Below are positions 34,930 to 44,419 of a stretch of 64,000 nucleotides of DNA, one piece after another. The DNA comes from CBDDBK01 sp965225715 (GTDB lineage Bacteria; Bacteroidota; Bacteroidia; Cytophagales; Flammeovirgaceae): contig CBDDBK010000002.1 in NCBI GenBank assembly GCA_965225715.1, positions 682,001-746,000 on the forward strand, written 5' to 3'. Below the pieces are notes generated by a model, which saw nothing but the letters and a program-made list of their open reading frames with translations, had not been told where the DNA came from and ran no database searches. Position 1 is the stretch's first letter. Each line of letters opens with the position of its first letter. Made by a program: the position numbers and the translations under genes.

Positions 34930-35579
34930 GTTCTATATGATAATAAGAATAAATACCTGTTTAGTTGCGCGGGAGCTTGAAAGCCTTTTTATTAGCAAAA
35001 GAGGACAAAATGTGGTCTATCTCTCATCTGAGTAAAAAGTTAGGATTTACTGAGATGACTGTGCGTTCTTGGTTCAAAAGGTACAAATCGAAAGGGTTCG
35101 ATGCCGCCCTTCAAATTCGCTCTTCTGCTAATCACCCAAACATTTTTTCACAGGAAATGCAAAAGAGTATAGAAAAAAACTAAACGATGTCAAGACCACA
35201 ATCACTTCCTATGTAGAGCTTAAACTACTCATAGAAGAAGAATTCAATACGGATGTGAGATTATAGAACATTAGCTAACTTTTGTCTTCACCGCTTGAAA
35301 AGTCAGTTAAAAGTAGCGTGTAAAAGCCACATTAACAAGGATAAAAAAAGGTGGCGAAATTTAAAAGATGAAGACTTAGCTAAGGCTATGGATAAAGCTA
35401 AAAAAGAATACTAAAAAGGGCATTATGAATCTGTTGATTTTGTTTTTTCAAAACGAAAGCCGTTCTGGTTTAATCACACGTATTAACAGTTAGGGGCGTT
35501 AAATCTGTGGGTACTCATCAGAACGACTATACATATCATTGGTTGTGGGGTGCTTTTTCTTTTCTAACGGGATCTAATT
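34930..35579 (+). pseudogene. IS630 family transposase relic, left part
   Basis: An N-terminal helix-turn-helix region is readable (LSKKLGFTEMTVRSWFKRYK, from ORF 34965-35183). Then there are frameshifts, with coding-like scraps ANFCLHRLKSQLKVACKSHI, DKKRWRNLKDEDLAKAMDKA, and NDYTYHWLWGAFSFLTGSN. It ends at the AATT target site of the inserted IS5 element; its right part is at 37082-37360. Confidence 0.8.
35576..35579. other. Target-site duplication AATT, left copy
   Basis: AATT here and at 37078-37081. Removing the IS and one copy rejoins the IS630 frame exactly (SNYSMYTYSTD), which proves the boundaries. Confidence 0.85.
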
Positions 35580-35614
35580 AGTCGTCCCTTAAAAAAGGTT
35601 TTATATTCTAATGT

Positions 35615-36310
35615 TTAAGGATTTTTTAGGTTCATCCATTTTTGAAAATTAAAAGCTGCGCAGGCCATTATACCATTGACTACATCGCCTATCTTACCTT
35701 TCAAGTAGTTTAAACCCATCCGAAAATCTTGCTTCAGGTGACCGATAATAGGCTCTATACCAGCTCGTAATCTAAAATGATTTCGCTTTTTAGAACGCAT
35801 ATAGGCACTGTCTTTTTTCTTCGGATTACCAGGTATATGAACCTCAATACCTTCTAATTTTGCACCCCGATACCCCCTATCACAATAAATTGCATCAAGT
35901 TTGGAAACATTAATGGAATCATGATTACTTAGCAGTTTGTTCAAGCTATGCCCATCATATTCATTCCCGCAATAAGCGCCCGATACAATAATGCCTCTGC
36001 TACGATTCCACAAAAGTCCAAATTTACTCCCAAACTCATAGCGCACCGACGCCTTCCCTTTAGCAATACAAAAAATAGTATCTTCGTGCAGGCTATAACG
36101 CTTATTTTTACTGGGTCGTTCTTGTTTCAAAACCTCGTTATATTTCTCTAAATCACTGGTATATGCATCTAACTTGCCTGCCAATAGAAGTTTTCTTGTC
36201 AAATCCCGAACAAGAATACCAGTTATTTGTTTCAAAATCTTTGCCGCCTCTAAGGCCTTTGCCTTTCGTTTAGGATGTTGCCGGTTGTGTTGAGCTTGTA
36301 AAAGCTTCAT
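35615..36310 (-). CDS. IS5 transposase, DDE catalytic part (orfB)
   Basis: 231 aa. It contains the second catalytic Asp in AIYCDRGYRGAKLEG and the catalytic Glu in RAGIEPIIGHLKQDF; the first Asp (VVYADTTVQKK) is in orfA. So neither ORF alone makes a full DDE site. The ATG of this ORF overlaps the stop of orfA (ATGA) and lies in the -1 frame. A run of seven A (on the coding strand, about ten bases upstream) is a likely slippage site. The expected fusion is about 430 aa. Confidence 0.88.
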   Translation of the reverse strand: MKLLQAQHNRQHPKRKAKALEAAKILKQITGILVRDLTRKLLLAGKLDAYTSDLEKYNEVLKQERPSKNKRYSLHEDTIFCIAKGKASVRYEFGSKFGLLWNRSRGIIVSGAYCGNEYDGHSLNKLLSNHDSINVSKLDAIYCDRGYRGAKLEGIEVHIPGNPKKKDSAYMRSKKRNHFRLRAGIEPIIGHLKQDFRMGLNYLKGKIGDVVNGIMACAAFNFQKWMNLKNP

Positions 36311-36909
36311 AGACTTTTTTTAAACGTGTTTTTTAATTGTACGCCAGCTTGCTTGGCTATTTTACCACAATTATCAATAATCTTTTTCTGTAATTTTGAA
36401 TCTGTGGGAAACGTAATATTTTTCTTTTGAACGGTCGTATCGGCATAGACCACTTGCTCTTTTTTGTCAAGTTTAGGAGACCCATGAACGCGAATAGAAG
36501 CCTCTAAAATCACCTGTACGCCCTCCTCACCAATACGCTTACGAAAGTGAACAAGCTGACTCGAAGTGCAAGGCTTTTCAAGACTATGATACTGATAACC
36601 AGAAAAATACTGATAGTATATGTTTTCTCGCCATTGCTTATTAACGAGTTTTTCATCGCTTAAATTTCGAACAGATTTCAAAATGAGTAAGCTAGCCATA
36701 AGTCGAATGGAATGGCTGGGTCTACCTGTACTAGAATAGTAAATAGCAAGTTTATCCTCTATAAATTTCCAGTCAATAGCATCAGATAATTGACACAATT
36801 CATGGTTGAGATTGAGGATGTCTTTGAGGGCTTGTTGATGGGAAGAACCTTTGTTAGACTGAAGAGAACCTAGCATAAAATCACCGTTTTGATGTTGAAA
36901 AATGAGCAA
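36307..36909 (-). CDS. IS5 transposase, N-terminal part (orfA)
   Basis: 200 aa. The DUF772-type domain spans about 30-130: LAIYYSSTGRPSHSIRLMAS, LLILKSVRNLSDEKLVNKQW, and SSQLVHFRKRIGEEGVQVIL. The first catalytic Asp is in QVVYADTTVQKKN near 158. The ORF ends KNTFKKSL and TGA, just past the TTTAAAAAAAG slip site. It could make a DNA-binding regulator if not frameshifted. Confidence 0.88.
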   Translation of the reverse strand: MLIFQHQNGDFMLGSLQSNKGSSHQQALKDILNLNHELCQLSDAIDWKFIEDKLAIYYSSTGRPSHSIRLMASLLILKSVRNLSDEKLVNKQWRENIYYQYFSGYQYHSLEKPCTSSQLVHFRKRIGEEGVQVILEASIRVHGSPKLDKKEQVVYADTTVQKKNITFPTDSKLQKKIIDNCGKIAKQAGVQLKNTFKKSL

Positions 36910-37081
36910 AATATAAAAAAAAATAATTATAAGTCTTTAGTAAACACTAAATTAAATCAAAATAGCAATTCGTGAAAACTATTAAAATATAAATTGTTTA
37001 TAATCAAATAGTTATGTTATCCCATTTTTTTAAATACGCTATATAGCAATTCGTTAAAGAGTTCTTAAGGGATGACTAATT

Positions 37082-37360
37082 ATAGTATGTATACATATAG
37101 TACAGATAAACTATTTTTTATCAAGCATTTAGAAACGATTAGCGAAGATAATCCTAAGCATTTGAATCTAGTGGTTATTGATAATGCGGCATTCTATTCT
37201 CTTAAAGATATGAAGTTGCCGTCTACTATTTTTTTAATTCGCTTGCCAGCTTACAGTCCGGAATTCAATCCTGATGAGCGGGTTTGGCATTATTTGAAAG
37301 CCCAAATAGCTATGACGATTTTTGACAGTGGAAAATATTCTGGAAAATATAGTTAAAAAG
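37082..37360 (+). pseudogene. IS630 family transposase relic, right part
   Basis: After the AATT copy the frame continues as YSMYTYSTDKLFFIKHLETI, then the DDE superfamily block LVVIDNAAFYSLKDMKLP and the very characteristic LIRLPAYSPEFNPDERVWHY. The C-terminus is cut at FDSGKYSGKYS by a small duplication. It completes the relic at 34930. Confidence 0.85.
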
Positions 37361-37463
37361 CTTGATAATAAGATAATTAAATTACTAATTGCTTACGATT
37401 TATATAAAAAATATTTTAACGTATTTTCAAATGTGTAATGGTATAAGGCTATATTTTTTCTGA

Positions 37464-37497
37464 AAATAAAAAAACCTGCCTCTGATAGAGACAGGTT
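37464..37497 (-). terminator. Rho-independent terminator of the TPR lipoprotein gene
   Basis: Minus strand AACCTGTCTCT pairs with AGAGGCAGGTT (one G-U pair) around a 3-base loop, then seven T. It lies 41 bp past the stop codon. Confidence 0.88.
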
Positions 37498-37537
37498 AAA
37501 GGAACATAATAAAATTTATTATTTATATATGATGCTT

Positions 37538-39418
37538 TTATTGTAAGGCTTCTTTAAACCTTTCATTGTTAAAATATTTAGCAAATTCTAAATCACTAAC
37601 AGCACGAGTTTTTAAGTCAGCATCTAAAGTAGCTGCTTTTTTAAGATTAGTGAATAAGTCTTCAACATTATCTGTACGAGCAGAAGAAATAGCTTTCCCA
37701 TAATAAGCTAAAGCCAATTGATCATCAGCTTCAATAGCTTTATCAAAAAACTCAATAGCGGTTTGAAAGTCGCTAGCTTCTTTTTCAAGACTGCCTTTTA
37801 ATAAATGGGTTAATGCTCTGTCATAATGTGTTACGGCATCTTCACCAGCAGAAGATAAATTATCAATTGCATCAGCATAATTGGCTTTAGTGATAGCCTC
37901 ATAGCCTTTGATAAACTTAATAGTTTTATCAACGTTTTCGCCTTTGGCCTCTTCACCTAATTTTTCTAATGTTAATAAAGCTTCACCTAAGTTTCCTTTA
38001 AACATTTGAATACCTGCTAGGTTAGCAAGTGCTTCAGCTGTTGCTTCTTTAGCAAGTGCACTATCTAATGCTGTTTGGGCTTGCTCTATCCATTCATCTC
38101 TTTTAGAAGCATCAACTTCTTTTTGAGCTTTTTTCAAATAGTAGGCTCCAAGGTTATTAAAAGATGCTGCATCAGCAATATGTTTAGTACAGGCGGTATA
38201 AAGTTTGATTTTTTGATCTAAACCTTCAGCTTCAGTAACTAATTTATCGGCAGCATAAAAGAATAATTCATTACCAAGTGTATCAAAAGAGACAGCCGTA
38301 TCTCCATTAGCAATTTGATTAGCTAAAGTATAAATTTCGGCATCGCTTAATTTATCTTTAACTTTTACCAATTCTAATTGAGCATTTCTAAGTTTAGGAT
38401 AAATACTCCTAACTACTTTTCTATAGCTTTTTTCTTTTCTTAAAGCTAATTCCTTAGAAATAAAATCGCCAGGCCCGTTAATAATAGAAACTAACTTTTC
38501 TTTGTCTTCTTCAGAAATATCAGCATAATTAGCTAAAGAATCTTGGAATGCGCTCCAGTCTTCAACAACTGGTTTAATGACAAATTCGGTTGCTTTAGTT
38601 TCTTCTGTTGTTGCAGCTGCTGAATCTTCTTCTTCAGTTTCATCTTTACTATAATCTAAATTTTCTATTAATTTAGTATAGTAATCTTGCATAGTTTCAG
38701 GTCTATCAGAAGCTAATTTTGTATTAATTTCCGTTGACCCTTCAGGTGAATGCGCGCCTACAATATTAACTTTTCTGACAATATATTGAGAACTTGCATA
38801 ATCTTCTAAAAAATCGCCTCTTCCACTTCTAATTTCTTTTCTTTGCAGATTAGAGCGTCCTTTTTGAAAATAGAAATTTACATAATCAGATTCATATTCT
38901 TCGGCATTTACATGCTTAGAATGGAAAACACTGACATAATAAGTTGGTAATACCAAACGAGAAGTTGTAATAAGTCCATTCCCTATAGGTGGCAAATCAG
39001 ATGCTACTACAGATTTTTTACCTTTTTGCAAAGTAATTTGAGTAGTAACATTTCCATTAGTCATCCCTTCTTTATAAGCAAAAGAATAAGATTCAGAGAT
39101 ACTAGCGGGCTTTGATGTACCTTTTGGGTATTTATCCCCATCAAAGATAGTCTCACCAATTTTAGTCGTACTATCATTGGCTTCTTTGTAAAAGACTTCA
39201 GCTGTAACTTTTCTACCAGGTTTTAAAAACTTGGCTGCTTTTTCTGGTAAGGTTGCTGACAAGACAAAATTAATTGAATCGCCATGCACTTCCAAAGGTA
39301 AAGGTGCTATCTTGGGTTGAGCCTCTTGCATAAGCTGCTCTATTTGTTTGGGATTACATCCAATAGCCAACAATACACCCATGAAAAAAATCAAAAATTT
39401 AAACATCAATTGCTTCAT
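37538..39418 (-). CDS. TPR repeat lipoprotein with OmpA-like segment
   Basis: 626 aa. Lipoprotein signal MKQLMFKFLIFFMGVLLAIGC, with mature Cys21. The first third is beta-rich (PLPLEVHGDSINFVLSATLP). Residues about 210-245 (IVRKVNIVGAHSPEGSTEIN, TKLASDRPETM) look like an OmpA-domain fragment. A Glu-rich low-complexity loop (DETEEEDSAAATTEETKATE) follows. TPR-like repeats fill about 410-626 (ASFNNLGAYYLKKAQ, AEALANLAGIQMFKGNLGEA, LALAYYGKAISSARTDNVED). Probably a periplasm-facing lipoprotein of the outer membrane; related proteins are widespread in Bacteroidota but unassigned. A strong terminator follows, and the gene is alone. Confidence 0.75.
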   Translation of the reverse strand: MKQLMFKFLIFFMGVLLAIGCNPKQIEQLMQEAQPKIAPLPLEVHGDSINFVLSATLPEKAAKFLKPGRKVTAEVFYKEANDSTTKIGETIFDGDKYPKGTSKPASISESYSFAYKEGMTNGNVTTQITLQKGKKSVVASDLPPIGNGLITTSRLVLPTYYVSVFHSKHVNAEEYESDYVNFYFQKGRSNLQRKEIRSGRGDFLEDYASSQYIVRKVNIVGAHSPEGSTEINTKLASDRPETMQDYYTKLIENLDYSKDETEEEDSAAATTEETKATEFVIKPVVEDWSAFQDSLANYADISEEDKEKLVSIINGPGDFISKELALRKEKSYRKVVRSIYPKLRNAQLELVKVKDKLSDAEIYTLANQIANGDTAVSFDTLGNELFFYAADKLVTEAEGLDQKIKLYTACTKHIADAASFNNLGAYYLKKAQKEVDASKRDEWIEQAQTALDSALAKEATAEALANLAGIQMFKGNLGEALLTLEKLGEEAKGENVDKTIKFIKGYEAITKANYADAIDNLSSAGEDAVTHYDRALTHLLKGSLEKEASDFQTAIEFFDKAIEADDQLALAYYGKAISSARTDNVEDLFTNLKKAATLDADLKTRAVSDLEFAKYFNNERFKEALQ

Positions 39419-39673
39419 TTTATAAAATATTTTAAAAAGAGATTATAGATTAGGAATTTATATAAATAATTATACCTTAATTTTTGCAATTTTAGTAAAA
39501 TAATTTAAATAAACGAACTCAAATATTAAAAGTTATATGTTTTTTTATGAATTATTAAGTTGATAATTAGAAAATAAATATCTTTTAATATTTACAATAT
39601 TACAAAATAGACTCTACTTTTAGGTTATTTAAACCTATAATTATTATTTCTGATAAAACTTACTCAAATATCT

Positions 39674-40240
39674 TTATATAGAGATTTTTTGGACAATTGT
39701 TTTGATCAAAATATTTTTTTCAATTGTAGAAATACGATGTGCCAATAATTCTGGGGTATCGTCTATATAAACAGGGCAACTTTCTTGAATTATTATTTTT
39801 TTGTCTTTATCTTGAATACCCACAAGAAAGCTTGTAGCACCAGAAACTTTATCACCTGATTTTAAAACAGCTTTATGAATATCTATTCCTATTTTATTAA
39901 TACTTTGATAATTAGGTAGTATAGTAGGGTATAGTCCGATAATTTTATCTTCCCATTTTTTGCAAAAAAAAGAAGGTACTGCCATGAAGAAATCTATCAT
40001 AATGATAAAATTTACTTTATGACTTAAAAAATTTTCATTTACTTTTTCAAAGAAATTGTTTTGTTTTCCTTGAAGTAAATAAGCAGGAATATCATTTTGC
40101 TTAGCTCGCTCAAGAGCAAAACAAGAAGAGTCTGATATAACAGAGACAATTTTATAATTCTGTTCTTTTTTTTTTTTATTATCTATGATATCACTAAGCA
40201 AATACCCACTTCCAGAAATTAAAACTCCAATATTTTTCAT
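39674..40240 (-). CDS. Divergent phosphoribosylglycinamide formyltransferase-like protein (PurN family)
   Basis: 188 aa, the usual PurN length, with GVLISGSGYLLSDIID at the N-terminus where PurN has GNGSNLQAI. The formyl-binding segment reads IGLYPTILPNY (101-111) where active enzymes have INIHPSLLP: the catalytic Asn is G102 and the His is Y104. The catalytic Asp region (DELDxGP) is replaced by GIQDKDKK. The fold appears kept but all three catalytic residues are altered. It could be a pseudo-enzyme or have changed function. Downstream of lysC by 82 bp on the same strand. Confidence 0.75.
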   Translation of the reverse strand: MKNIGVLISGSGYLLSDIIDNKKKKEQNYKIVSVISDSSCFALERAKQNDIPAYLLQGKQNNFFEKVNENFLSHKVNFIIMIDFFMAVPSFFCKKWEDKIIGLYPTILPNYQSINKIGIDIHKAVLKSGDKVSGATSFLVGIQDKDKKIIIQESCPVYIDDTPELLAHRISTIEKNILIKTIVQKISI

Positions 40241-40322
40241 TTATATATTTTTATATATGCGGTTGTGAAAACATTATCCCAAGATTTAATCAAATATACT
40301 AAATTCAAGTTTTATAAATTGA

Positions 40323-41663
40323 TTATAAGCCAAATATATTTTTATTTAACGATTGGAGTACGTTTATTTTGTCTTTTTGGTTAATTAAAAATGATATATT
40401 ATTACTACTTGCTCCCGATGATACCATTTTAACAGATATATTGTTAATAGAACTAAAAATTTTAGATTCTATGCCAATAACATCTTTTATCTGTTGTCCA
40501 ACTATACATATAATAGTGCGGTTATGAGTAACTTCAACTTCTCCCAAATCCTCTAATTCCTTAACGATAGTTTTTAGGTTTTTAGTATTATCTATAGTTA
40601 GAGATATAGTAATTTCAGATGTTGTTATCATATCTATAGAAGTCTTATATTTTTTAAAAATATCAAATAAAGCACTCAAAAAACCATAAGCTAGCAACAT
40701 TCTGCTAGATCGGATTCTGATAACTGTAATATTGTCTTTAGCGGCAATGGCTTTTATTTTGCCTTTTAAAGGTTGTAATTGATTGGCATCATCAGATATA
40801 CAAGTTCCTTTGGATTCCGGTTTTAAAGTATTTAAAAGTCGTACAGGGATATTAGCTTGTTGAGCAGGTAAAATACAAGTTGGGTGTAATATTTTTGCTC
40901 CAAAATAGGCTAATTCGGCTGCCTCGACAAAAGAAAGATAATGTACTGGCATTGTTTTTTTTACAATTCTTGGGTCATTATTGTGCATACCGTCAATATC
41001 AGTCCAAATTTGAATTTCAGATGCTTTAATAGCAGCTCCAACTAAACAAGCGGTATAATCACTCCCTCCTCTTCCCAAATTATCAATTTCTCCTTGTTTA
41101 TTCAAACAAATATAGCCTTGTATAATGTATGTATAGTCAACTTTTTGCTTATTTTTTAATATGGTGCATAGAGTTTTTGTTAAAAAAGTTAAATCGGGTT
41201 CATTTTGTTGATCAGTTTTCATAATTTCAAAAGATGAAATTAAGTTGGTTGAAATATTTATGCTTTCAAAATAGAATTGCATTAAGTTAGTTGAAAGAAT
41301 CTCTCCTTGAACTAATATTATTTTTTCTGTCTTAGAATAGACTTCGTCAGAATGAAATAAGGATTCAATAAAATGAAAAGTTTTATCAACAAATTTAGTG
41401 GCTTTTTCCTTGTAAGTATCGGTATAGTATAGTTTTTCTATATAGTTGTAATAGTGTTTTTTAAATTGTTCTAAAATAAAATGAGCAAACTTAAAGTCTT
41501 GAATTTTTATGGCTTTATTAATGCGTTCTAAAGTATTTGTTGTTTGAGAAATTGCTGAAAGAACTACTATTTTATCACTCTTATCAGCGGTAATTAAGTT
41601 TACTACTCTTTGCATCCTTTCTGGGCTAGCTATAGAAGTACCTCCAAATTTTAAAACCTTCAT
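40323..41663 (-). CDS. Aspartate kinase
   Basis: 446 aa. KVLKFGGTSIASPERMQRV is the kinase start. LGRGGSDYTACLVGAAI and IWTDIDGMHNNDPRIV are catalytic blocks, followed by FVEAAELAYFGAKILHP. The C-terminal third has two ACT domains (ITVIRIRSSRMLLAYGFLS, TIICIVGQQIKDVIGIESKI) for feedback control, probably by lysine or threonine. It makes aspartyl phosphate for lysine, threonine and methionine. It lies 50 bp downstream of the bestrophin gene, with no terminator between. Confidence 0.93.
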   Translation of the reverse strand: MKVLKFGGTSIASPERMQRVVNLITADKSDKIVVLSAISQTTNTLERINKAIKIQDFKFAHFILEQFKKHYYNYIEKLYYTDTYKEKATKFVDKTFHFIESLFHSDEVYSKTEKIILVQGEILSTNLMQFYFESINISTNLISSFEIMKTDQQNEPDLTFLTKTLCTILKNKQKVDYTYIIQGYICLNKQGEIDNLGRGGSDYTACLVGAAIKASEIQIWTDIDGMHNNDPRIVKKTMPVHYLSFVEAAELAYFGAKILHPTCILPAQQANIPVRLLNTLKPESKGTCISDDANQLQPLKGKIKAIAAKDNITVIRIRSSRMLLAYGFLSALFDIFKKYKTSIDMITTSEITISLTIDNTKNLKTIVKELEDLGEVEVTHNRTIICIVGQQIKDVIGIESKIFSSINNISVKMVSSGASSNNISFLINQKDKINVLQSLNKNIFGL

Positions 41664-41713
41664 TTTTATAGTTAACTTATTTATTAAGAACTATTTATAT
41701 ATTAGCAAAAAAA

Positions 41714-42673
41714 CTAATGTAGAATTGTAATATTATTAATTTTAGATACTCCAAATGTTTTTATTTCTCCAAAAGAACCATCTGTATCTAAAATTTCATA
41801 CATATTTTTAGAAATGACACTGGCAATATGTTCAGTTGGTAAGTCATTGGCTTCAAGCCCAAAAGGATCTTCTATTTCTTCAGAAATAACTTCAATACCT
41901 ACCAAAGCATAGCTCATTAGCACAACTGCTAAAGCCGTTAAATAACCAAATATATTAATAAGTCCAAAAGGTAAAACAATAATATAGATGACTATAAATA
42001 ATTTGATAAAACTGTTATGCGAAAAAGGAATAGGCGTTTTTTGTATCCTTTCACATGCTCCTAAAACATCTATAAAACCTTGAGTAACAACTTTTAAATT
42101 TCGTTTATCAATTTCTCCTATTTTTTTATTTTTAAATAAATTTTCTATTTCATCAATTATAAAAGTGCAAATAATTAAAGGTTTGTGTAGGGCAGATACT
42201 AACTTACTATGTTCTTGTTTGTTAAGAGAAATTAATTCTGAAACGTTAGATTTTTCGCGTAAATGGCTAGATAAAGCGCGGCAGAAATTGGAGATATGAT
42301 CGGCAAAAAATTTACGTTTTTTTGAGTCTTTTTTATCTATCAAAGCATTTAAAAATAAGGCTAAAGTTCGACAATCATTGACAAGTTTGCCCAATTGCTT
42401 TCTGCCTTCCCACCATTTATTATAAGAACTATTCACTCTAAAAACTAAAAAAAAAGATAAAATAAAACCCAATAAAGACACATAAAAAGTATCTATAAAA
42501 AAAAGAGTATCATAGATATGAAAAGCAGTAAGAGATAAAGAATAAAAAAAAGTAATTACTAAAGCAGCAGAAAGTTTTTTGAGGTTATAACTTTTCCTAA
42601 ACATGATGAACATTTGAGGAAGAAAAGCTATCCATTTTTTACCATCGTATTGAATCATAAATTTATAAACCAA
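41714..42673 (-). CDS. Bestrophin-family anion channel protein
   Basis: 319 aa. GKKWIAFLPQMFIMFRKSYN, LLGFILSFFLVFRVNSSYNKWWEGRKQLGKLVNDCR, and VIIGIE-like ALVGIEVISEEIEDPFGLEANDLP are the bestrophin/UPF0187 family signatures. Four main hydrophobic spans. Bacterial members are pentameric ion channels in the inner membrane. The late cytosolic motif IEDPFG is fully conserved. The gene begins a possible lysC transcript. Confidence 0.93.
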   Translation of the reverse strand: MVYKFMIQYDGKKWIAFLPQMFIMFRKSYNLKKLSAALVITFFYSLSLTAFHIYDTLFFIDTFYVSLLGFILSFFLVFRVNSSYNKWWEGRKQLGKLVNDCRTLALFLNALIDKKDSKKRKFFADHISNFCRALSSHLREKSNVSELISLNKQEHSKLVSALHKPLIICTFIIDEIENLFKNKKIGEIDKRNLKVVTQGFIDVLGACERIQKTPIPFSHNSFIKLFIVIYIIVLPFGLINIFGYLTALAVVLMSYALVGIEVISEEIEDPFGLEANDLPTEHIASVISKNMYEILDTDGSFGEIKTFGVSKINNITILH

Positions 42674-43146
42674 TAAAAAATTTTAAATATATAAATAATT
42701 TAACTAAGTTTTATCACCCCCTTTTTTAATGACAAATATATATCAATTATTTTAAAATCAATAGTTCATACTATTATATGGCTTATTTTACTGAAATTTA
42801 CTATCTTAGCGGATTAGTATAAATTTAATTATTTGTTTATAGTCAATGATTTATACCTATACTAAATAGTTTAAAAATATAAAATGATGTATCTGTTCTC
42901 AACTTAAAGTTAAAAAAGTATCTAATGTTATGATAATGAGGAGGCTTAAGAGCCTTTTTACTTAGTCAAGAAAGGCAAAATGAAGTTTTTATTTTACGTT
43001 ATACCCATTTCATTTTAGTTTGGGAAAGACACAAAATTATAAACAGTTGGTTTTAAATTAGTTGTTAACCATGATAAACTTAAGTTTTTGCAATCATAGA
43101 TCAAATAAGTATAATTAAATAACCTGATTTTTGACATAAGAGTCTA
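42674..43146. other. Intergenic region with IS630 scrap
   Basis: 473 bp with no gene. 42925-42990 resembles the start of the IS630 relic at 34930-35000: GAGGAGGCTTAAGAGCCTTT against GCGGGAGCTTGAAAGCCTTT, then GGCAAAATGAAG against GACAAAATGTGG. No other structure is clear. Confidence 0.45.
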
Positions 43147-43659
43147 TTATAACCTTTTTATTTTTGAGCGTTTATAAAAAAATTGATATATGATTAAAGT
43201 AACTATAAAAGTTATGGCAGTACTTCCTAAAGCCTGTAAGGCAATCTTAAAAAATAAAGATATTTCTTTCGTTTCTATAAGAAAGAGAATAAGATGATGT
43301 AAAAATATGAATCCAAAGGAATAGGTAGCATATTCAGCACTATTTCGGTCTGGCAGTAAAAATCGTTGTCTACTTTCATATTTATTATTTAAAAATGGTA
43401 TACTGATGTGATACAGGTAAGCCCAAAGTACACAAGTAGCCGCATGTATTCCAAGACTATTGTAAAAAATATCTATTATTAGTCCTAGAAAAAAGCTCAG
43501 AAGTAATAAGAGGACTTTATTGATTTCAAAAGGTAAGAAAAAAATAAAACCAATATATACAAAACAAAAAATATTGGCAAATAGAGTGTCTTTAAAAATA
43601 AGTGTTTGAAGCAGAATAAAAATAACAAATTCTATAATTTTTTTTAAAAAAACATTCAC
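43147..43659 (-). CDS. Rod shape-determining protein MreD (probable)
   Basis: 170 aa, mostly hydrophobic: five or so membrane helices. IFKDTLFANIFCFVYIGFIF followed by LLLLSFFLGLIIDIFYNSLGIHAA is the MreD family pattern, and the ending YQFFYKRSKIKRL fits. Bacteroidota MreD takes part in cell-wall elongation with MreC and RodA. mreC is not adjacent. Its start lies 3 bp past the FAA hydrolase stop, so they are co-transcribed. Confidence 0.82.
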   Translation of the reverse strand: MNVFLKKIIEFVIFILLQTLIFKDTLFANIFCFVYIGFIFFLPFEINKVLLLLLSFFLGLIIDIFYNSLGIHAATCVLWAYLYHISIPFLNNKYESRQRFLLPDRNSAEYATYSFGFIFLHHLILFLIETKEISLFFKIALQALGSTAITFIVTLIIYQFFYKRSKIKRL

Positions 43660-43662
43660 TTT

Positions 43663-44277
43663 TTATAAATCTATTTTGGTACGAAAAAAAATAGTGTTTT
43701 CTATATAACCTGCCAAAATATCGCCTTTTTTTACTTCCCCAACCCCAGCGGGTGTACCTGTAAAAATAATATCGCCTACCTCAAGAGTCATATATTGAGA
43801 TACAAAACTTAAAATAGTATCAAAATTAAAAATCATGAGACCTGTATTGCCTTTTTGTTTTAAATCATTATTTATAAGTAATGAAAAATTAATATTATTC
43901 AAATCTTGAAAGGTTTTTTTAGATACAAACTGCGAAATAACTGCAGCTTTATCGAATCCTTTTGCCAAATCCCAAGGTAAGCCTTTAGCTTTAAGTTTAT
44001 CTTGAATGTCTCTTGCTGTAAAATCTATGCCTAAACCAATTTCTTGGTAATATTCAGATGCTGTTTCTTTGGAAATATTTTTTCCTTTTCGAAGGATTTT
44101 AAGTAATATTTCAACCTCATAATGAATTTTTTGGCTAAAATGAGGTAAAATAAAAGTATCTCCTTTTGGTAAAATAGCACTTTTAGGTTTTAAAAAAATG
44201 ACAGGTTCTTTAGGCTTTTCATTTTCTAACTCTTTTATATGTTCTACATAGTTTCTGCCCACACAAATAATTTTCAT
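43663..44277 (-). CDS. Fumarylacetoacetate hydrolase family protein
   Basis: 204 aa, the short FAH form. Motifs: KIICVGRNYVEHIKELENEKPKEPVIFLKPK, LPHFSQKIHYEVEILLKI (E-x-E metal site), GLGIDFTARDIQDKLKAKGLPWDLAKGFDKA, and VGDIIFTGTPAGVGEVKKGD. Metal-dependent C-C bond hydrolase or isomerase (acylpyruvate hydrolase or oxaloacetate tautomerase). The substrate is not identified. The key His-Glu-Glu-Asp set appears intact. Confidence 0.92.
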   Translation of the reverse strand: MKIICVGRNYVEHIKELENEKPKEPVIFLKPKSAILPKGDTFILPHFSQKIHYEVEILLKILRKGKNISKETASEYYQEIGLGIDFTARDIQDKLKAKGLPWDLAKGFDKAAVISQFVSKKTFQDLNNINFSLLINNDLKQKGNTGLMIFNFDTILSFVSQYMTLEVGDIIFTGTPAGVGEVKKGDILAGYIENTIFFRTKIDL

Positions 44278-44344
44278 AGTTAATAATTTACTTCGTTATA
44301 AAAAAAATATTATATATCTGATTGTATTTAACTATCTCTTTAAG

Positions 44345-44419
44345 ATACAATTACATGCAAAAGATGCAAGAAACGATATTTTATCAACAATTGCAAATTT
44401 GTTTAGATTTAAGAGGTAA
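44345..44419 (+). mobile_element. ISAs1 5' fragment
   Basis: AAGATGCAAGAAACGATATT and TTTAGATTTAAGAGGTAAT correspond to the start of the ISAs1 transposase (MQVTSFYRQIQ...LDLRDNR; here MQETIFYQQLQICLDLRGN). Cut off by an R1 repeat. Confidence 0.65.

Larger units (their letters stand above)
35580..37077 (-). mobile_element. IS5 family insertion sequence, intact
   Basis: 1498 bp with inverted ends AGTCGTCCCTTAA and TTAAGGGATGACT. It encodes a two-ORF transposase on the minus strand. It is flanked by the 4-bp repeat AATT and inserted in an IS630 transposase gene. Both ORFs are open, so it may be active. Confidence 0.9.

Noticed and set aside
34965..35183. Stand-alone helix-turn-helix regulator
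   Set aside because: The sequence around it and at 37082 shows it is part of an IS630 transposase relic.
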